The notes under the pieces were generated by a model. It was not told the DNA's origin. It ran no database searches and was given only the letters and a program-made list of their open reading frames with translations. Below, one piece after another: positions 1 through 8,482 of a stretch of DNA of 58,827 bases. This DNA comes from an uncultured Lachnospiraceae bacterium. Lineage in GTDB: Bacteria; Bacillota; Clostridia; Lachnospirales; Lachnospiraceae. The position numbers and the translations under genes were made by a program. Within the stretch, counting starts at the first letter, position 1, and every line of letters starts with the position of its first letter. The DNA lies in the NCBI GenBank assembly GCA_946535225.1, contig CAMNDJ010000005.1, positions 1 to 58,827 of the forward strand, in the 5' to 3' direction.

Positions 1-909
1 GCCGGGGCGACCGCAGCAGGCAGCAGCGCCACAGCACCTATGCCTGCCCTTATATATGAAGGCACCATAGAGCCTTCAGAGCGAGCGAAGATATTGGCGG
101 ATGCAGAGTGCGTAGTCACTGCCGATTCCGACGGCCAGCATTCGATAGAAGATGTCTTACAGGTCGCTGCAAGGACGAAACAGGAAGGGAGCGCCCTCAT
201 CTTAGGCGCCCGCGATTTTGACAGTGATAATGTACCCTTCAAGAGCAGGAAGGGTAATAAGATAACAAGAAGGCTCTTTAAGATACTTCACGGGCTTGAT
301 CTTAAGGATACTCAGACGGGACTCAGGGGTATTCCCGTAAGTCTCCTTCCCGTATTTATGGAGGGGAAGGGGGACAGGTTCGAGTACGAACTCGATATGC
401 TCGTGATCGCGGCAAGAGAGCACATTCCGGTTGTTGAGGTCCCGATAGAGACGATATATGAGAATGCAAATGAAGGCACGCATTTCAGAGCCGTAAGGGA
501 CAGCATATCGGTATATAAGATATTATTCGGGACGTTCTTTAAGTTCTTACTGACATCACTGTCATCTTTTGTGGTGGATATACTCGTCTTCAGACTCATG
601 CTCGCGGTATTCGGCGGACTGGGCGAAGGGATAAGGATCACTTTGGCGACGGCGATCGCCAGAGTCATTTCTTCCGTATATAATTTTCTGATGAACAAGA
701 ATGTCGTGTTCCTTAAGGAAGGTGAGCTGGTGCGCAGCGCGCTCGGATATTATGCTCTGTGCGTTCTGCAGATGCTCGCTTCGGCGGGACTTGTCATTCT
801 GGTGCACAGGATGCTTCCCGTTCCCGAGACTTATGTCAAGATAATCGTTGATTCGTGTCTGTTTGTCATCAGTTATCAGATACAGAAGCGTATCGTGTTC
901 AGAAGGTAA
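1..909 (+). CDS. Glycosyltransferase family 2 / GtrA-domain fusion (5' partial)
   Basis: The frame is open to the left edge, so the start is outside the window; an internal ATG lies at 40. The visible N-terminal part carries VVTADSDGQH, the metal/nucleotide-binding block of DPM1-like GT2 enzymes, followed by DTQTGLRG and FEYELDML, also typical of that family. From about 540 nt on, four hydrophobic segments form a GtrA domain (FKFLLTSLSSFVVDILVF, later NFLMNKNVVF). GT2-GtrA proteins usually move a sugar onto polyprenyl phosphate and help flip it for cell-envelope glycosylation; the acceptor here cannot be told. Odd point: the stretch just before VVTADSDGQH is Ala/Ser-rich and lacks the usual GKGxAL motif, so the catalytic domain may be divergent. 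Confidence 0.8.
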   Translation, partial: AGATAAGSSATAPMPALIYEGTIEPSERAKILADAECVVTADSDGQHSIEDVLQVAARTKQEGSALILGARDFDSDNVPFKSRKGNKITRRLFKILHGLDLKDTQTGLRGIPVSLLPVFMEGKGDRFEYELDMLVIAAREHIPVVEVPIETIYENANEGTHFRAVRDSISVYKILFGTFFKFLLTSLSSFVVDILVFRLMLAVFGGLGEGIRITLATAIARVISSVYNFLMNKNVVFLKEGELVRSALGYYALCVLQMLASAGLVILVHRMLPVPETYVKIIVDSCLFVISYQIQKRIVFRR

Positions 910-997
910 CGGCATCAGATCAGACCTGAGAGAAGCCTATAGAACAGGCCGTGTGCGGGACATATCCTGCATTTTTGGCCGGGCCGTAAGGAGTCAT

Positions 998-2818
998 ATG
1001 CCCCATAAGAAACTCTACGATCTAATATATGACAGGCTTAATGACTTAAGCATCAAAAAGAAACTGTTCTTAGTATATGTGGTTTGCATGTTCATTCCGC
1101 TGATACTCACGGACGGTATCATTTTCGGCCTGCTTCAGCGCAATGAGCGCCGTGAGGAAGAGTACAGGATGAACCAGGCCGCGGAGTCTGTCAAATATCT
1201 GATAAACAGTACTTTTGATGAAGCCGTGACGGCGATCAATAAGATATATCTTAATGAAGATGTTTATGAATTCCTGGATGATGATTTCGAATCGGATTAT
1301 GACTTCTTCGAGAAGAGATATAAGATACAGAATGACGTCATAAGACCTCTGGCCGGAGGTAAGGAGTCTTCGATCAACAATATCATCTTATGCAGTGACA
1401 ATGACAGGCTGATCAACGGAGGTAACTTCTACAAGATCAAGGATATCGGGACAGTCACATGGGAAGATCTGCTTGCGGCCAAGAACAACATGGTAGTCAA
1501 CTTCTTCTATACGGGCGATGAGAACAAGAAGGAGATGAACCGTAAGAGGGTGACTCTGATAAGGGCGCTTGATCATTTTGAATGGTACAAGCGTCATATG
1601 ATGGTATATGTGGACTTAGACTACAGTAAGCTTCAGCGTAAGCTAAAAGGTCTTGCCTATGATGCACCGGTATATCTCTGTGAAGGAGACAGAGTGCTCA
1701 TGGTAAGTACCATACAGAAGAGTCCGCAGGTGGACTATGAGTCTTTAGATGAAGATGTTCAGATAGGACTCGTCGTTCCCTGGAATGTTTACGGCAGGAA
1801 CTTAAGCATAATCGTTTCAAGGAATGAGAGTTCGGTATCCGAAGTGATAGGCGATAACATCGGTATCGTGATAGTTCTCATTCTGTTAAATATCGTGGCT
1901 CCGATACTTCTGATAAGCGTCATCAACAGGTCTTTTGCCAAGCGTCTTTACGGTCTGTCGCGTGCCTTTGACGAAGCTGATATCGACAATATCAAGGGAA
2001 TAGACACATCCGATGCGGGCAAGGATGAGATAGCACTGCTCATGCGCGGATACAACAAGATGGTAGAAAGGCTTAACAGCCTGATCCAGACCACATACAG
2101 GGGCAAGCTTGAGAGACAGGATATGGAGCTTGCCAGACAGAACGCCGAGCTTTCGGCTCTGCATTCGCAGATTAACCCGCATTTCCTCTTCAATATCTTA
2201 GAGAGCATTAGGATGCGAAGCGTCTTAAAGGGTGAGAGTGAGACCGCGGGAATGATAGAGAAGATGGCGACGTTAGTCAGACAGAACATCAGCTGGTCTA
2301 CGGATAATTCGACCGTGGGAGAGGAACTGGATTTCATCCGTTCCTATCTGGAACTGCAGCAGTACAGATTCGGAGACAGACTGCGTTTTGATATACAGGC
2401 ATCCGAAGACTGCGCCTCTTATCATATACCGAGACTGACTCTTACGACGTTTGTGGAGAATGCCTGTGTGCACGGTATGGAGGGCAAGACCACAGCCTGC
2501 TGGGTATATGTGCGCGTATACAAGGAGGAGCTCACATCCGGGACGGATAATGAAGACGGCAGGGAACAGCTTGTCATGGAGATAGAAGATACCGGACGCG
2601 GAATGAGTGAGGAAGATGTCAGATACTTAAATGACAGGATGAACAACTGTACCATAGATGATGTCAAGGACGGCTCTCATGTCGGTATGCTCAATGCCTG
2701 CTTAAGGCTTAAGATGATCACCGGCGGTGAGGCGCATTTTGAGATAGAGAGTGAAGAAGAGGTAGGTACTTACATAACGATAAGAGTACCTGCAGGGAGG
2801 CTTATGTTCAATGCTTAA
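998..2818 (+). CDS. YesM-type sensor histidine kinase
   Basis: Membrane sensor kinase of 606 aa. The reading frame is open from 848, but the ATG at 998 is chosen because AAGGAG (988-993) precedes it and the protein then begins just before the first membrane segment. Order: TM1 (about residues 20-45), a roughly 240-residue extracellular sensor, TM2 (about 284-309), HAMP-like linker, His_kinase domain with QINPHFLFN (His395 the likely phospho-acceptor), and HATPase with N488 in the N-box and DTGRGM. The stop overlaps the start of the AraC-type response regulator by 8 nt, so the two are co-translated. In Firmicutes such YesM/YesN pairs sense carbohydrates and switch on adjacent ABC transporters, which matches the genes downstream. 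The ligand is unknown. Confidence 0.9.
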   Translation: MPHKKLYDLIYDRLNDLSIKKKLFLVYVVCMFIPLILTDGIIFGLLQRNERREEEYRMNQAAESVKYLINSTFDEAVTAINKIYLNEDVYEFLDDDFESDYDFFEKRYKIQNDVIRPLAGGKESSINNIILCSDNDRLINGGNFYKIKDIGTVTWEDLLAAKNNMVVNFFYTGDENKKEMNRKRVTLIRALDHFEWYKRHMMVYVDLDYSKLQRKLKGLAYDAPVYLCEGDRVLMVSTIQKSPQVDYESLDEDVQIGLVVPWNVYGRNLSIIVSRNESSVSEVIGDNIGIVIVLILLNIVAPILLISVINRSFAKRLYGLSRAFDEADIDNIKGIDTSDAGKDEIALLMRGYNKMVERLNSLIQTTYRGKLERQDMELARQNAELSALHSQINPHFLFNILESIRMRSVLKGESETAGMIEKMATLVRQNISWSTDNSTVGEELDFIRSYLELQQYRFGDRLRFDIQASEDCASYHIPRLTLTTFVENACVHGMEGKTTACWVYVRVYKEELTSGTDNEDGREQLVMEIEDTGRGMSEEDVRYLNDRMNNCTIDDVKDGSHVGMLNACLRLKMITGGEAHFEIESEEEVGTYITIRVPAGRLMFNA

Positions 2819-4412
2819 GGTGATGCTGGTTGATGATGAACCGTTTACATTGGAAGGACTGTCCGTTCTCATAGACTGGCAGGAGCAGGGATGTCAGATC
2901 GTTAAGAAGGCTTCTAACGGTAAGGAGGCCTATGATTACCTTAAGGATAATGAGGTGGATCTGGTCTTTGCCGATATCAAGATGCCTGTCATGACGGGTA
3001 TAGAACTGCTGCAGGCAGTCAGGGAAGAAGAGATATCCAATGCATATTTCGTCATAATAAGCGGTTACAATGATTTTCGCTATGCGCAGGCAGCGATCAG
3101 GTATTCTGCGCTTGAATATCTGCTCAAGCCCGTCGGAGCAGAAGGTCTCATCTCTGTCATCAATACGGTAAAGGGCAGGATAGAATCTGACGTAAATACG
3201 GATGATGTCGTACAGGATGTCCGCAAGGCCTATCTGACTCAGAACATCATGCTCATACTCGCGGGCAAGCATAAGGACAAGCATATCGACTATGTGAAGA
3301 GGAACCTTCACCGCTACGGCGACGGAGATTTCAGGTTCGTCAATATCTGTTTTGGCAGCATCAATACGATGGAAGAGAAGTCCGATGATGAGATAATTGA
3401 TATCAAGAGCAGGATATGCGACAGACTAAGCCTCGTACTCGGCCACAATACCGACAGGCTTTTTGCGGATATCCCGGGCTATACGGATGAATACGAGCTT
3501 TCCTTCATATATTCGGATGATCTCGGAAGCGAGTACGGCTCCGATGTCTCTAAGTATGTAGAGAAACTGTCGGAAGCTGTCAAGGAGTTAGATGATGAAT
3601 TCGGCGTGTCTTTCCTCGTGGGCAAGCGCGTGGATGATCTGTCCAAGCTGTCTTATTCGTACTCTTCGGCGGCGGCACTGCGCCCTTATCGTTCTTTCGG
3701 CCAGAAGAAGCGCATATATATATATGAAGATGATGTTCAGGTCGGAGAGGTCAATGTCATGCTTTGCAAGGACGAACTGGACGGCCTGATATCCGGTATC
3801 GAGCTTGCTGACAAGGACGCCATAAATGCGTCGGTGGATTCTCTTTTTGACAAGATCTTAGGCAAGGAAGGCGGCGCCATTTCCGAGAGAGCCGTATCCA
3901 TCAATACGAACTATATGATCTTCAGGCTCCTGCATCTGGCGGTTGAGATGGACGAGAGCGTCAATCAGGAGGAGGTAATGCTCTATATCTCCGACAACGC
4001 CCTTCTTCACGGTTCCGACAGAGGTTCGAGCATGCATCTTAAGCAGTTCGGCTATGAATATGCGGAGTATCTGCAGTCCCTGCGTAAGAACGCTTCAAGA
4101 GGCATACTGCATGATATTGAAAAAGAGCTCGCGACTAACTATGCGGGCAATATCACTCTGCGCGATCTCGCGGCGAAGTATTACGTCAACAGTTCCTACC
4201 TTGGCCAGCTGTTTAAGAAAAGATACGGAGTATCCTTTAAGGATTATCTTAGTAATATAAGGATAAACGAGGCAGCTTCACTCCTTCTTAAGACCGATAA
4301 GAAGATATCGGAGGTAGCGGAAGAAGTGGGTTATCATGATACCGATTACTTCATAAACAGGTTCATCGCGCTCAAAGGCTGCACTCCGTCCAAATACCGT
4401 AAAAACAACTAA
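2811..4412 (+). CDS. YesN-type response regulator, AraC family
   Basis: Response regulator of 533 aa. N-terminal receiver has D8/D9, the phospho-acceptor D55 (FADIKMP) and K106 (LLKP). A central region of about 300 residues without a recognised motif links it to a C-terminal AraC-type double helix-turn-helix (about 430-533) with the family signatures YVNSSYLGQLFKKRYG and YFINRFIALKGCTPSKYR. It starts inside the last codons of the kinase gene and is followed, after a weak terminator, by the solute-binding protein gene. It most likely activates that transporter operon; the palindrome at 4501-4515 is a candidate target. Confidence 0.92.
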   Translation: MLKVMLVDDEPFTLEGLSVLIDWQEQGCQIVKKASNGKEAYDYLKDNEVDLVFADIKMPVMTGIELLQAVREEEISNAYFVIISGYNDFRYAQAAIRYSALEYLLKPVGAEGLISVINTVKGRIESDVNTDDVVQDVRKAYLTQNIMLILAGKHKDKHIDYVKRNLHRYGDGDFRFVNICFGSINTMEEKSDDEIIDIKSRICDRLSLVLGHNTDRLFADIPGYTDEYELSFIYSDDLGSEYGSDVSKYVEKLSEAVKELDDEFGVSFLVGKRVDDLSKLSYSYSSAAALRPYRSFGQKKRIYIYEDDVQVGEVNVMLCKDELDGLISGIELADKDAINASVDSLFDKILGKEGGAISERAVSINTNYMIFRLLHLAVEMDESVNQEEVMLYISDNALLHGSDRGSSMHLKQFGYEYAEYLQSLRKNASRGILHDIEKELATNYAGNITLRDLAAKYYVNSSYLGQLFKKRYGVSFKDYLSNIRINEAASLLLKTDKKISEVAEEVGYHDTDYFINRFIALKGCTPSKYRKNN

Positions 4413-4420
4413 AATTCACT

Positions 4421-4442
4421 AAAATTTCGCCGAGATTTTTTT
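4421..4442 (+). terminator. Weak AU-rich hairpin with T-run after the yesN-like gene
   Basis: AAAATTTC (4421-4428) can pair with GAGATTTT (4432-4439) around a 3-nt loop (one G-U pair), and T residues continue to 4442. It could end or attenuate the kinase/regulator transcript before the transporter genes. The stem is weak, so this is tentative. Confidence 0.4.
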
Positions 4443-4500
4443 CTTAAATTTCTCCCCCTTTTTTCTAGAATTCCTCCGTGGAATGATTTCCTCCCTAAGA

Positions 4501-4515
4501 TTAATATGTTATTAA
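4501..4515. promoter_or_regulatory. Palindrome upstream of the solute-binding protein gene
   Basis: TTAATA-TGT-TATTAA is a perfect 6+6 inverted repeat with a 3-nt centre, 45 nt before the start of the solute-binding protein gene. The region to its left is pyrimidine-rich (4435-4480). No good -35/-10 pair was found, as expected for an activator-dependent promoter. Candidate operator for the YesN-type regulator; inference only. Confidence 0.35.
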
Positions 4516-4560
4516 CGGGGTTATGGTACCCTGCAACAATAATACAAAGGGAGGAAAAAA

Positions 4561-6276
4561 ATGAAAGCAAAGAAAATTGCAGCATTATTGTTGAGTATGG
4601 CAATGATGACATCTATGCTTGTTGGTTGTGGCGCTCAGGGCGGTGCAGCTCCGGCAGCAGACGGCGGCGCAGCTGCTACAGATGCAGGCACAGCTGATGC
4701 TGGTTCTGCAGATGCAGCACCCGGCGAAGTTACTGAGTTTACGATGTTCATCACAATGCCCGGTTCAGAGATCAACGACGACAACGAGATCGCTCAGATG
4801 ATCGCTGACAAGTGGGGCGTAAAGGTTAAGGAGACATGGCTTACCGGTCAGACAGCTTCTGAAGCAACCGGTACACTTATCGCAGGTGGTGAGTATCCTG
4901 ATTTCATCGATTCAGATGAAATGAACCTGCTTATTGATGCAGACGCACTTGTTCCCCTCGATGATTACATCGATCAGTATCCTGAGTTCAGAGATACATG
5001 GTTCACACCTGAAGAGTGGGATAAGTTCCGTCAGCCCGATGGACATATCTACTGGATAAATCCTTTCGGCAATACAATGGGAGAGACCAAGCAGACAACT
5101 CATAACGACGAAGCATTCTGGATTCAGGTAAGAGTTCTTGAGTGGGCAGGCTATCCGAAGATCGAGACAATGGATGAATACTTCAAGCTCCTCGAGGATT
5201 ACATCGCAGCTAATCCTACAATGGAAGATGGTACAGAGAACATGGCTTACACCATCCTCTGTGAAGACTGGAGATACTTCTGCCTTGAGAACGCAGGACA
5301 GTTCCTCGCAGGATATCCTAACGACGGTTCTGTTATCGTTAACAAGGACACAATGACTATCGAAGACTACAACACTTCTGAAGATACAAAGCTTTACCTT
5401 AAGAAGCTTAACGAAGAGTATCAGAAGGGCTTCGTAGATCCCGAGTCATTCACACAGACATACGACGAGTACATCGCTAAGCTTTCTACAGGCCGCGTAC
5501 TTGGTATGGTTGACCAGTGGTGGGATTTCGCTTACACGGTTAATGATTCATTCAAGCAGTCAGGTCTTGACCTCAAGGGCTGCAACTACGTACCTCTTGG
5601 TCTTACGACTAAGCCCGGTATGGAGAACAGATGGCATACATATGATGATACTGTAAACCAGGCTTCAGGTATCGCTATCACAACAGACTGTAAGGATCCT
5701 GACAAGGCATTCAAGTTCCTTGTAGATTGTGCTATGGATCAGGAGCTTCATGATCTTAGATTCTGGGGCGTTAAGGGCGTTGACTACGACGTAGACGCTG
5801 ACGGTTTATTCTACCGTACAGACGAGCAGAGACAGAACTGGGCAGATACAACTTACCAGGCAGCTCACAGATGTCAGTATTCTTACTTCCCTCAGTGGAA
5901 TGGTACAAGCCGTGACGGTAAGAACGCTAACAAGCCTGAGGAACAGCCTTCAGAGTTCATGAACGACATGGCAGCACCTCTTAAGGCATGCTTCGATGCA
6001 TACGGACATACAACATATCCTCAGTTCATCGGCTCTGTAGTAGAGACCAACGGACCTTGGTTCCCGATGTACTCTTACTCTAACAACTTCACGACAGAGA
6101 CACCCGGTGGTGTAGCTTGGGCGAAGATGGGTGAGTGCAAGCATGAGTGGCTTCCTAAGGTCGTAATGGCTAAGGACTTCGACAAGGGTTGGAATGATTA
6201 CATGGCAGCATACAGCGCATGTAAGCCTGAAGACTTCCTTGGCGAGATGCAGGAGATCCTTGACACATTCAAGTAA
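4561..6276 (+). CDS. Extracellular sugar-binding lipoprotein (LplA-like, ABC transporter)
   Basis: Solute-binding protein of 571 aa. The signal peptide ends in a lipobox LVGC, so Cys23 should be lipidated and the protein tethered outside the membrane. An Ala/Gly/Asp-rich linker (24-55) precedes the binding domain, which resembles the long LplA/LipO group of family-1 binding proteins that feed LplB/LplC permeases. A strong Shine-Dalgarno (GGGAGG, 4549-4554) precedes the ATG. Codon use differs from the neighbours (many ACA, GCT, GCA), the pattern of a highly expressed gene. A terminator directly downstream would keep its mRNA in excess over the permease part. Substrate is probably an oligosaccharide, judged from the adjacent GH43 and esterase genes. 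Confidence 0.93.
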   Translation: MKAKKIAALLLSMAMMTSMLVGCGAQGGAAPAADGGAAATDAGTADAGSADAAPGEVTEFTMFITMPGSEINDDNEIAQMIADKWGVKVKETWLTGQTASEATGTLIAGGEYPDFIDSDEMNLLIDADALVPLDDYIDQYPEFRDTWFTPEEWDKFRQPDGHIYWINPFGNTMGETKQTTHNDEAFWIQVRVLEWAGYPKIETMDEYFKLLEDYIAANPTMEDGTENMAYTILCEDWRYFCLENAGQFLAGYPNDGSVIVNKDTMTIEDYNTSEDTKLYLKKLNEEYQKGFVDPESFTQTYDEYIAKLSTGRVLGMVDQWWDFAYTVNDSFKQSGLDLKGCNYVPLGLTTKPGMENRWHTYDDTVNQASGIAITTDCKDPDKAFKFLVDCAMDQELHDLRFWGVKGVDYDVDADGLFYRTDEQRQNWADTTYQAAHRCQYSYFPQWNGTSRDGKNANKPEEQPSEFMNDMAAPLKACFDAYGHTTYPQFIGSVVETNGPWFPMYSYSNNFTTETPGGVAWAKMGECKHEWLPKVVMAKDFDKGWNDYMAAYSACKPEDFLGEMQEILDTFK

Positions 6277-6310
6277 GATATAAGACTGTAAGACAAGTCT
6301 AAGGATATAA

Positions 6311-6352
6311 GGGCAGCAACTGCGCGACTGACAATGTTGCTGCCCTTTTTTT
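6311..6352 (+). terminator. Intra-operon intrinsic terminator
   Basis: GGGCAGCAAC (6311-6320) pairs perfectly with GTTGCTGCCC (6336-6345), loop of 15 nt, followed by seven T (6346-6352). It lies between the binding-protein gene and the first permease gene, so partial read-through would give more binding protein than permease. Confidence 0.88.
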
Positions 6353-6389
6353 GAGAAAAACCAGTAAACAGAACTGATAGGAGTTAGAT

Positions 6390-7331
6390 ATGGCCCGGAA
6401 TAAAACGCGTGAGAAAAAGGATGCCAAGATCACATGGAAAGAGATGAAGCGACAAGGCTTTCTGATGATAGTCTCTTTGGTTGTGGTCATTTACGGTATT
6501 ATATTCTATTACTGGCCTTTGACGGGCTGGATAATGGCTTTTCAGAATTACAAGCCTAAGAAGGGACTTTTGGGTTCCAAGTTTGTCGGATTGGATAAGT
6601 TCAAATTCCTCTTCGGCGATGAAGTATTCATCAAAGTTATCAGAAACACATTTGCAATGGGTGTGATCAACCTCGTTGCGACTACGATAATGGCAGTGCT
6701 TTTTGCCATCATACTTAATGAAGTAAGAAGGGCATGGATCAAGAAGCCTATTCAGACGATCTCTTACCTGCCTCACTTCTTATCGTGGATCGTTGTTACA
6801 TCGATCTTACATGTATCATTATCACCTACAGGTATCGTTAACGACCTGTTGATGAGAGCCGGATTTATAAAGCAGGCTATTAACTTCTTCGCATTCCCGA
6901 AATACTTCTGGCCGATCGTAGCTTTTGCGAACTGCTGGAAGGAGACAGGATGGAATGCCATCATCTATCTCGCAGCCATCACGGCTATCGATCCCGCGCT
7001 GTATGAAGCGGCTTCGATCGACGGCGCGGACAGATTACAGAAGATCAGATATATAACATTCCCGGGTATCAAGCCCACATTCCTCATTCTTTTGCTCATG
7101 AACGTCGGTAACGTTCTTAATGCAGGATTTGAGGTACAGTACTTGCTCGGTAACGGTCTTGTTCAGTCGGTATCACAGACTATCGATATCTACGTTCTGA
7201 AATGGGGTATCTCACAGAACGACTACTCACTCGGTACTGCGGCCGGATTGTTCAAGAGTGCGGTAAGTATAGCTATCATCGTTATAGCCAACAAAATTTC
7301 CAAGAAGTACAGTGATCAGAGATTATTCTAG
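6390..7331 (+). CDS. ABC sugar transporter permease, LplB/YteP type
   Basis: Integral membrane permease of 313 aa with about six membrane helices. The EAA loop reads YEAASIDGADRLQKIRYITF, which contacts the ATPase. The N-terminus is basic and cytoplasmic, then WPLTGWIMAFQNYKP, typical of this permease group. It is separated from the binding-protein gene by a terminator and followed by its partner permease with only a few bases between. No ATPase gene is present in the locus; related systems borrow a shared MsmX-type ATPase encoded elsewhere. Confidence 0.92.
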   Translation: MARNKTREKKDAKITWKEMKRQGFLMIVSLVVVIYGIIFYYWPLTGWIMAFQNYKPKKGLLGSKFVGLDKFKFLFGDEVFIKVIRNTFAMGVINLVATTIMAVLFAIILNEVRRAWIKKPIQTISYLPHFLSWIVVTSILHVSLSPTGIVNDLLMRAGFIKQAINFFAFPKYFWPIVAFANCWKETGWNAIIYLAAITAIDPALYEAASIDGADRLQKIRYITFPGIKPTFLILLLMNVGNVLNAGFEVQYLLGNGLVQSVSQTIDIYVLKWGISQNDYSLGTAAGLFKSAVSIAIIVIANKISKKYSDQRLF

Positions 7332-7343
7332 GAGGGTATGGCG

Positions 7344-8243
7344 ATGAATGAGAAGAAATATGAAGTAAGAAAACCGATAAGTGACACGATATTCGAGGTA
7401 TTTGTGGTAGTGTTCCTTGTATTGTTCGTGGTCATCACACTCTACCCTGTACTTAACACTATCGTGTTATCATTTAACGATGGTATCGACGCAGTAAGAG
7501 GCGGTATATATTTATGGCCCAGAAAGTTCTCAATGAAGAACTACAAGACCGTGTTCGCTATGCAGAACATCTGGGTAGGCGCCAGAGTAACAGTTGCCAG
7601 AACAGTCATTGCAACAGTCACATCACTTGTTGCCAATGCATTGCTCGCATTCGTTGTAAGCCGTAAGAGATTCCTCTTTAAGTCACAGTTATCTCTTTTC
7701 TGGGTTATCACGATGTACGTTAACGGCGGTATGATCCCCGTGTTCCTGTTATACAAGAACTTAGGTCTTACGGGAACATTCCATGTATACTGGATCCCGG
7801 GTATGATCTCGGCATTCAATATGCTCGTTATGAGAACCTATATGGAGGGTATACCGGAGTCACTTGAGGAATCCGCACAGCTTGACGGTGCAGGATACTG
7901 GAGGATATTCAAGGATATCATCTCTCCCTTATGTAAGCCCGTGTATGCGACGATAGCACTCTTCATCGCGGTATGGCAGTGGAACTCATGGTTCGATGCA
8001 ATGCTGTACAACCGTATGAAGACTGAATATACGACACTTCAGTACGAGTTGATGAAACTGTTATCATCCGTAATGCAGCAGTCAGGAAGTGCCGAGAATG
8101 CCAAGAACGGTGCGGCAACGATCACACCTATCACCATTCGTTCGGCAGTTACGGTCGCTACGATGCTTCCCATCGTATGTCTGTATCCGTTCCTGCAGAG
8201 ATACTTCGTGACCGGTCTTACAATCGGTGGTGTGAAGGAATAA
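7344..8243 (+). CDS. ABC sugar transporter permease, LplC/YtcP type
   Basis: Second permease of the pair, 299 aa, about six membrane helices, with the EAA loop EESAQLDGAGYWRIFKDI and the C-terminal FVTGLTIGGVKE ending that is characteristic of this family. Two in-frame ATGs exist: 7338 is only 1 nt from AGGAGGG (7330-7336), whereas 7344 has the usual 7-nt spacing, so 7344 is chosen. It works with the upstream permease to form the channel for the sugar brought by the lipoprotein. Confidence 0.92.
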   Translation: MNEKKYEVRKPISDTIFEVFVVVFLVLFVVITLYPVLNTIVLSFNDGIDAVRGGIYLWPRKFSMKNYKTVFAMQNIWVGARVTVARTVIATVTSLVANALLAFVVSRKRFLFKSQLSLFWVITMYVNGGMIPVFLLYKNLGLTGTFHVYWIPGMISAFNMLVMRTYMEGIPESLEESAQLDGAGYWRIFKDIISPLCKPVYATIALFIAVWQWNSWFDAMLYNRMKTEYTTLQYELMKLLSSVMQQSGSAENAKNGAATITPITIRSAVTVATMLPIVCLYPFLQRYFVTGLTIGGVKE

Positions 8244-8252
8244 ACCAAACTC

Positions 8253-8446
8253 CCGGTGGGAGAATAACTGACCCCAGAACGGCTCGGACTGCACTAACCT
8301 CATGAGCCATCCTCATGAACGCGGCGATTTCTGCGGAACTTGCTCACTGCGTGAGCTTCAGACAGTCCTCGAAATCGCCTAATCGGCTGACTCATTCGCT
8401 AAGTGCTGCCGGCTGATTGTTCTGAGACCAGTTATTCTCCCACCGG
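8253..8446 (+). other. 194-nt nested inverted-repeat element (putative structured RNA or dispersed repeat)
   Basis: The ends form a perfect 18-bp pair: CCGGTGGGAGAATAACTG (8253-8270) with its complement at 8429-8446. Inside are further pairings: CAGAAC/GTTCTG (8275-8280 with 8419-8424), GCACT/AGTGC (8291-8295 with 8402-8406), a hairpin CATGAG-CCATC-CTCATG (8301-8317), GGCGATTT/AAATCGCC (8323-8330 with 8372-8379), and within that GCTCAC-TGC-GTGAGC (8342-8356). The 3' end runs into CTTTTTG, so on the + strand it could also end transcription of the transporter operon. It has no reading frame worth calling. It fills most of the 239-nt gap between the permease and esterase genes. It could be a non-coding RNA, a multi-branched terminator, or a MITE-like repeat; the strand is inferred from the T-run only. 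Confidence 0.6.
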
Positions 8447-8482
8447 CTTTTTGTTTACATTCAATTCAGCGAGGGAGGGTGT

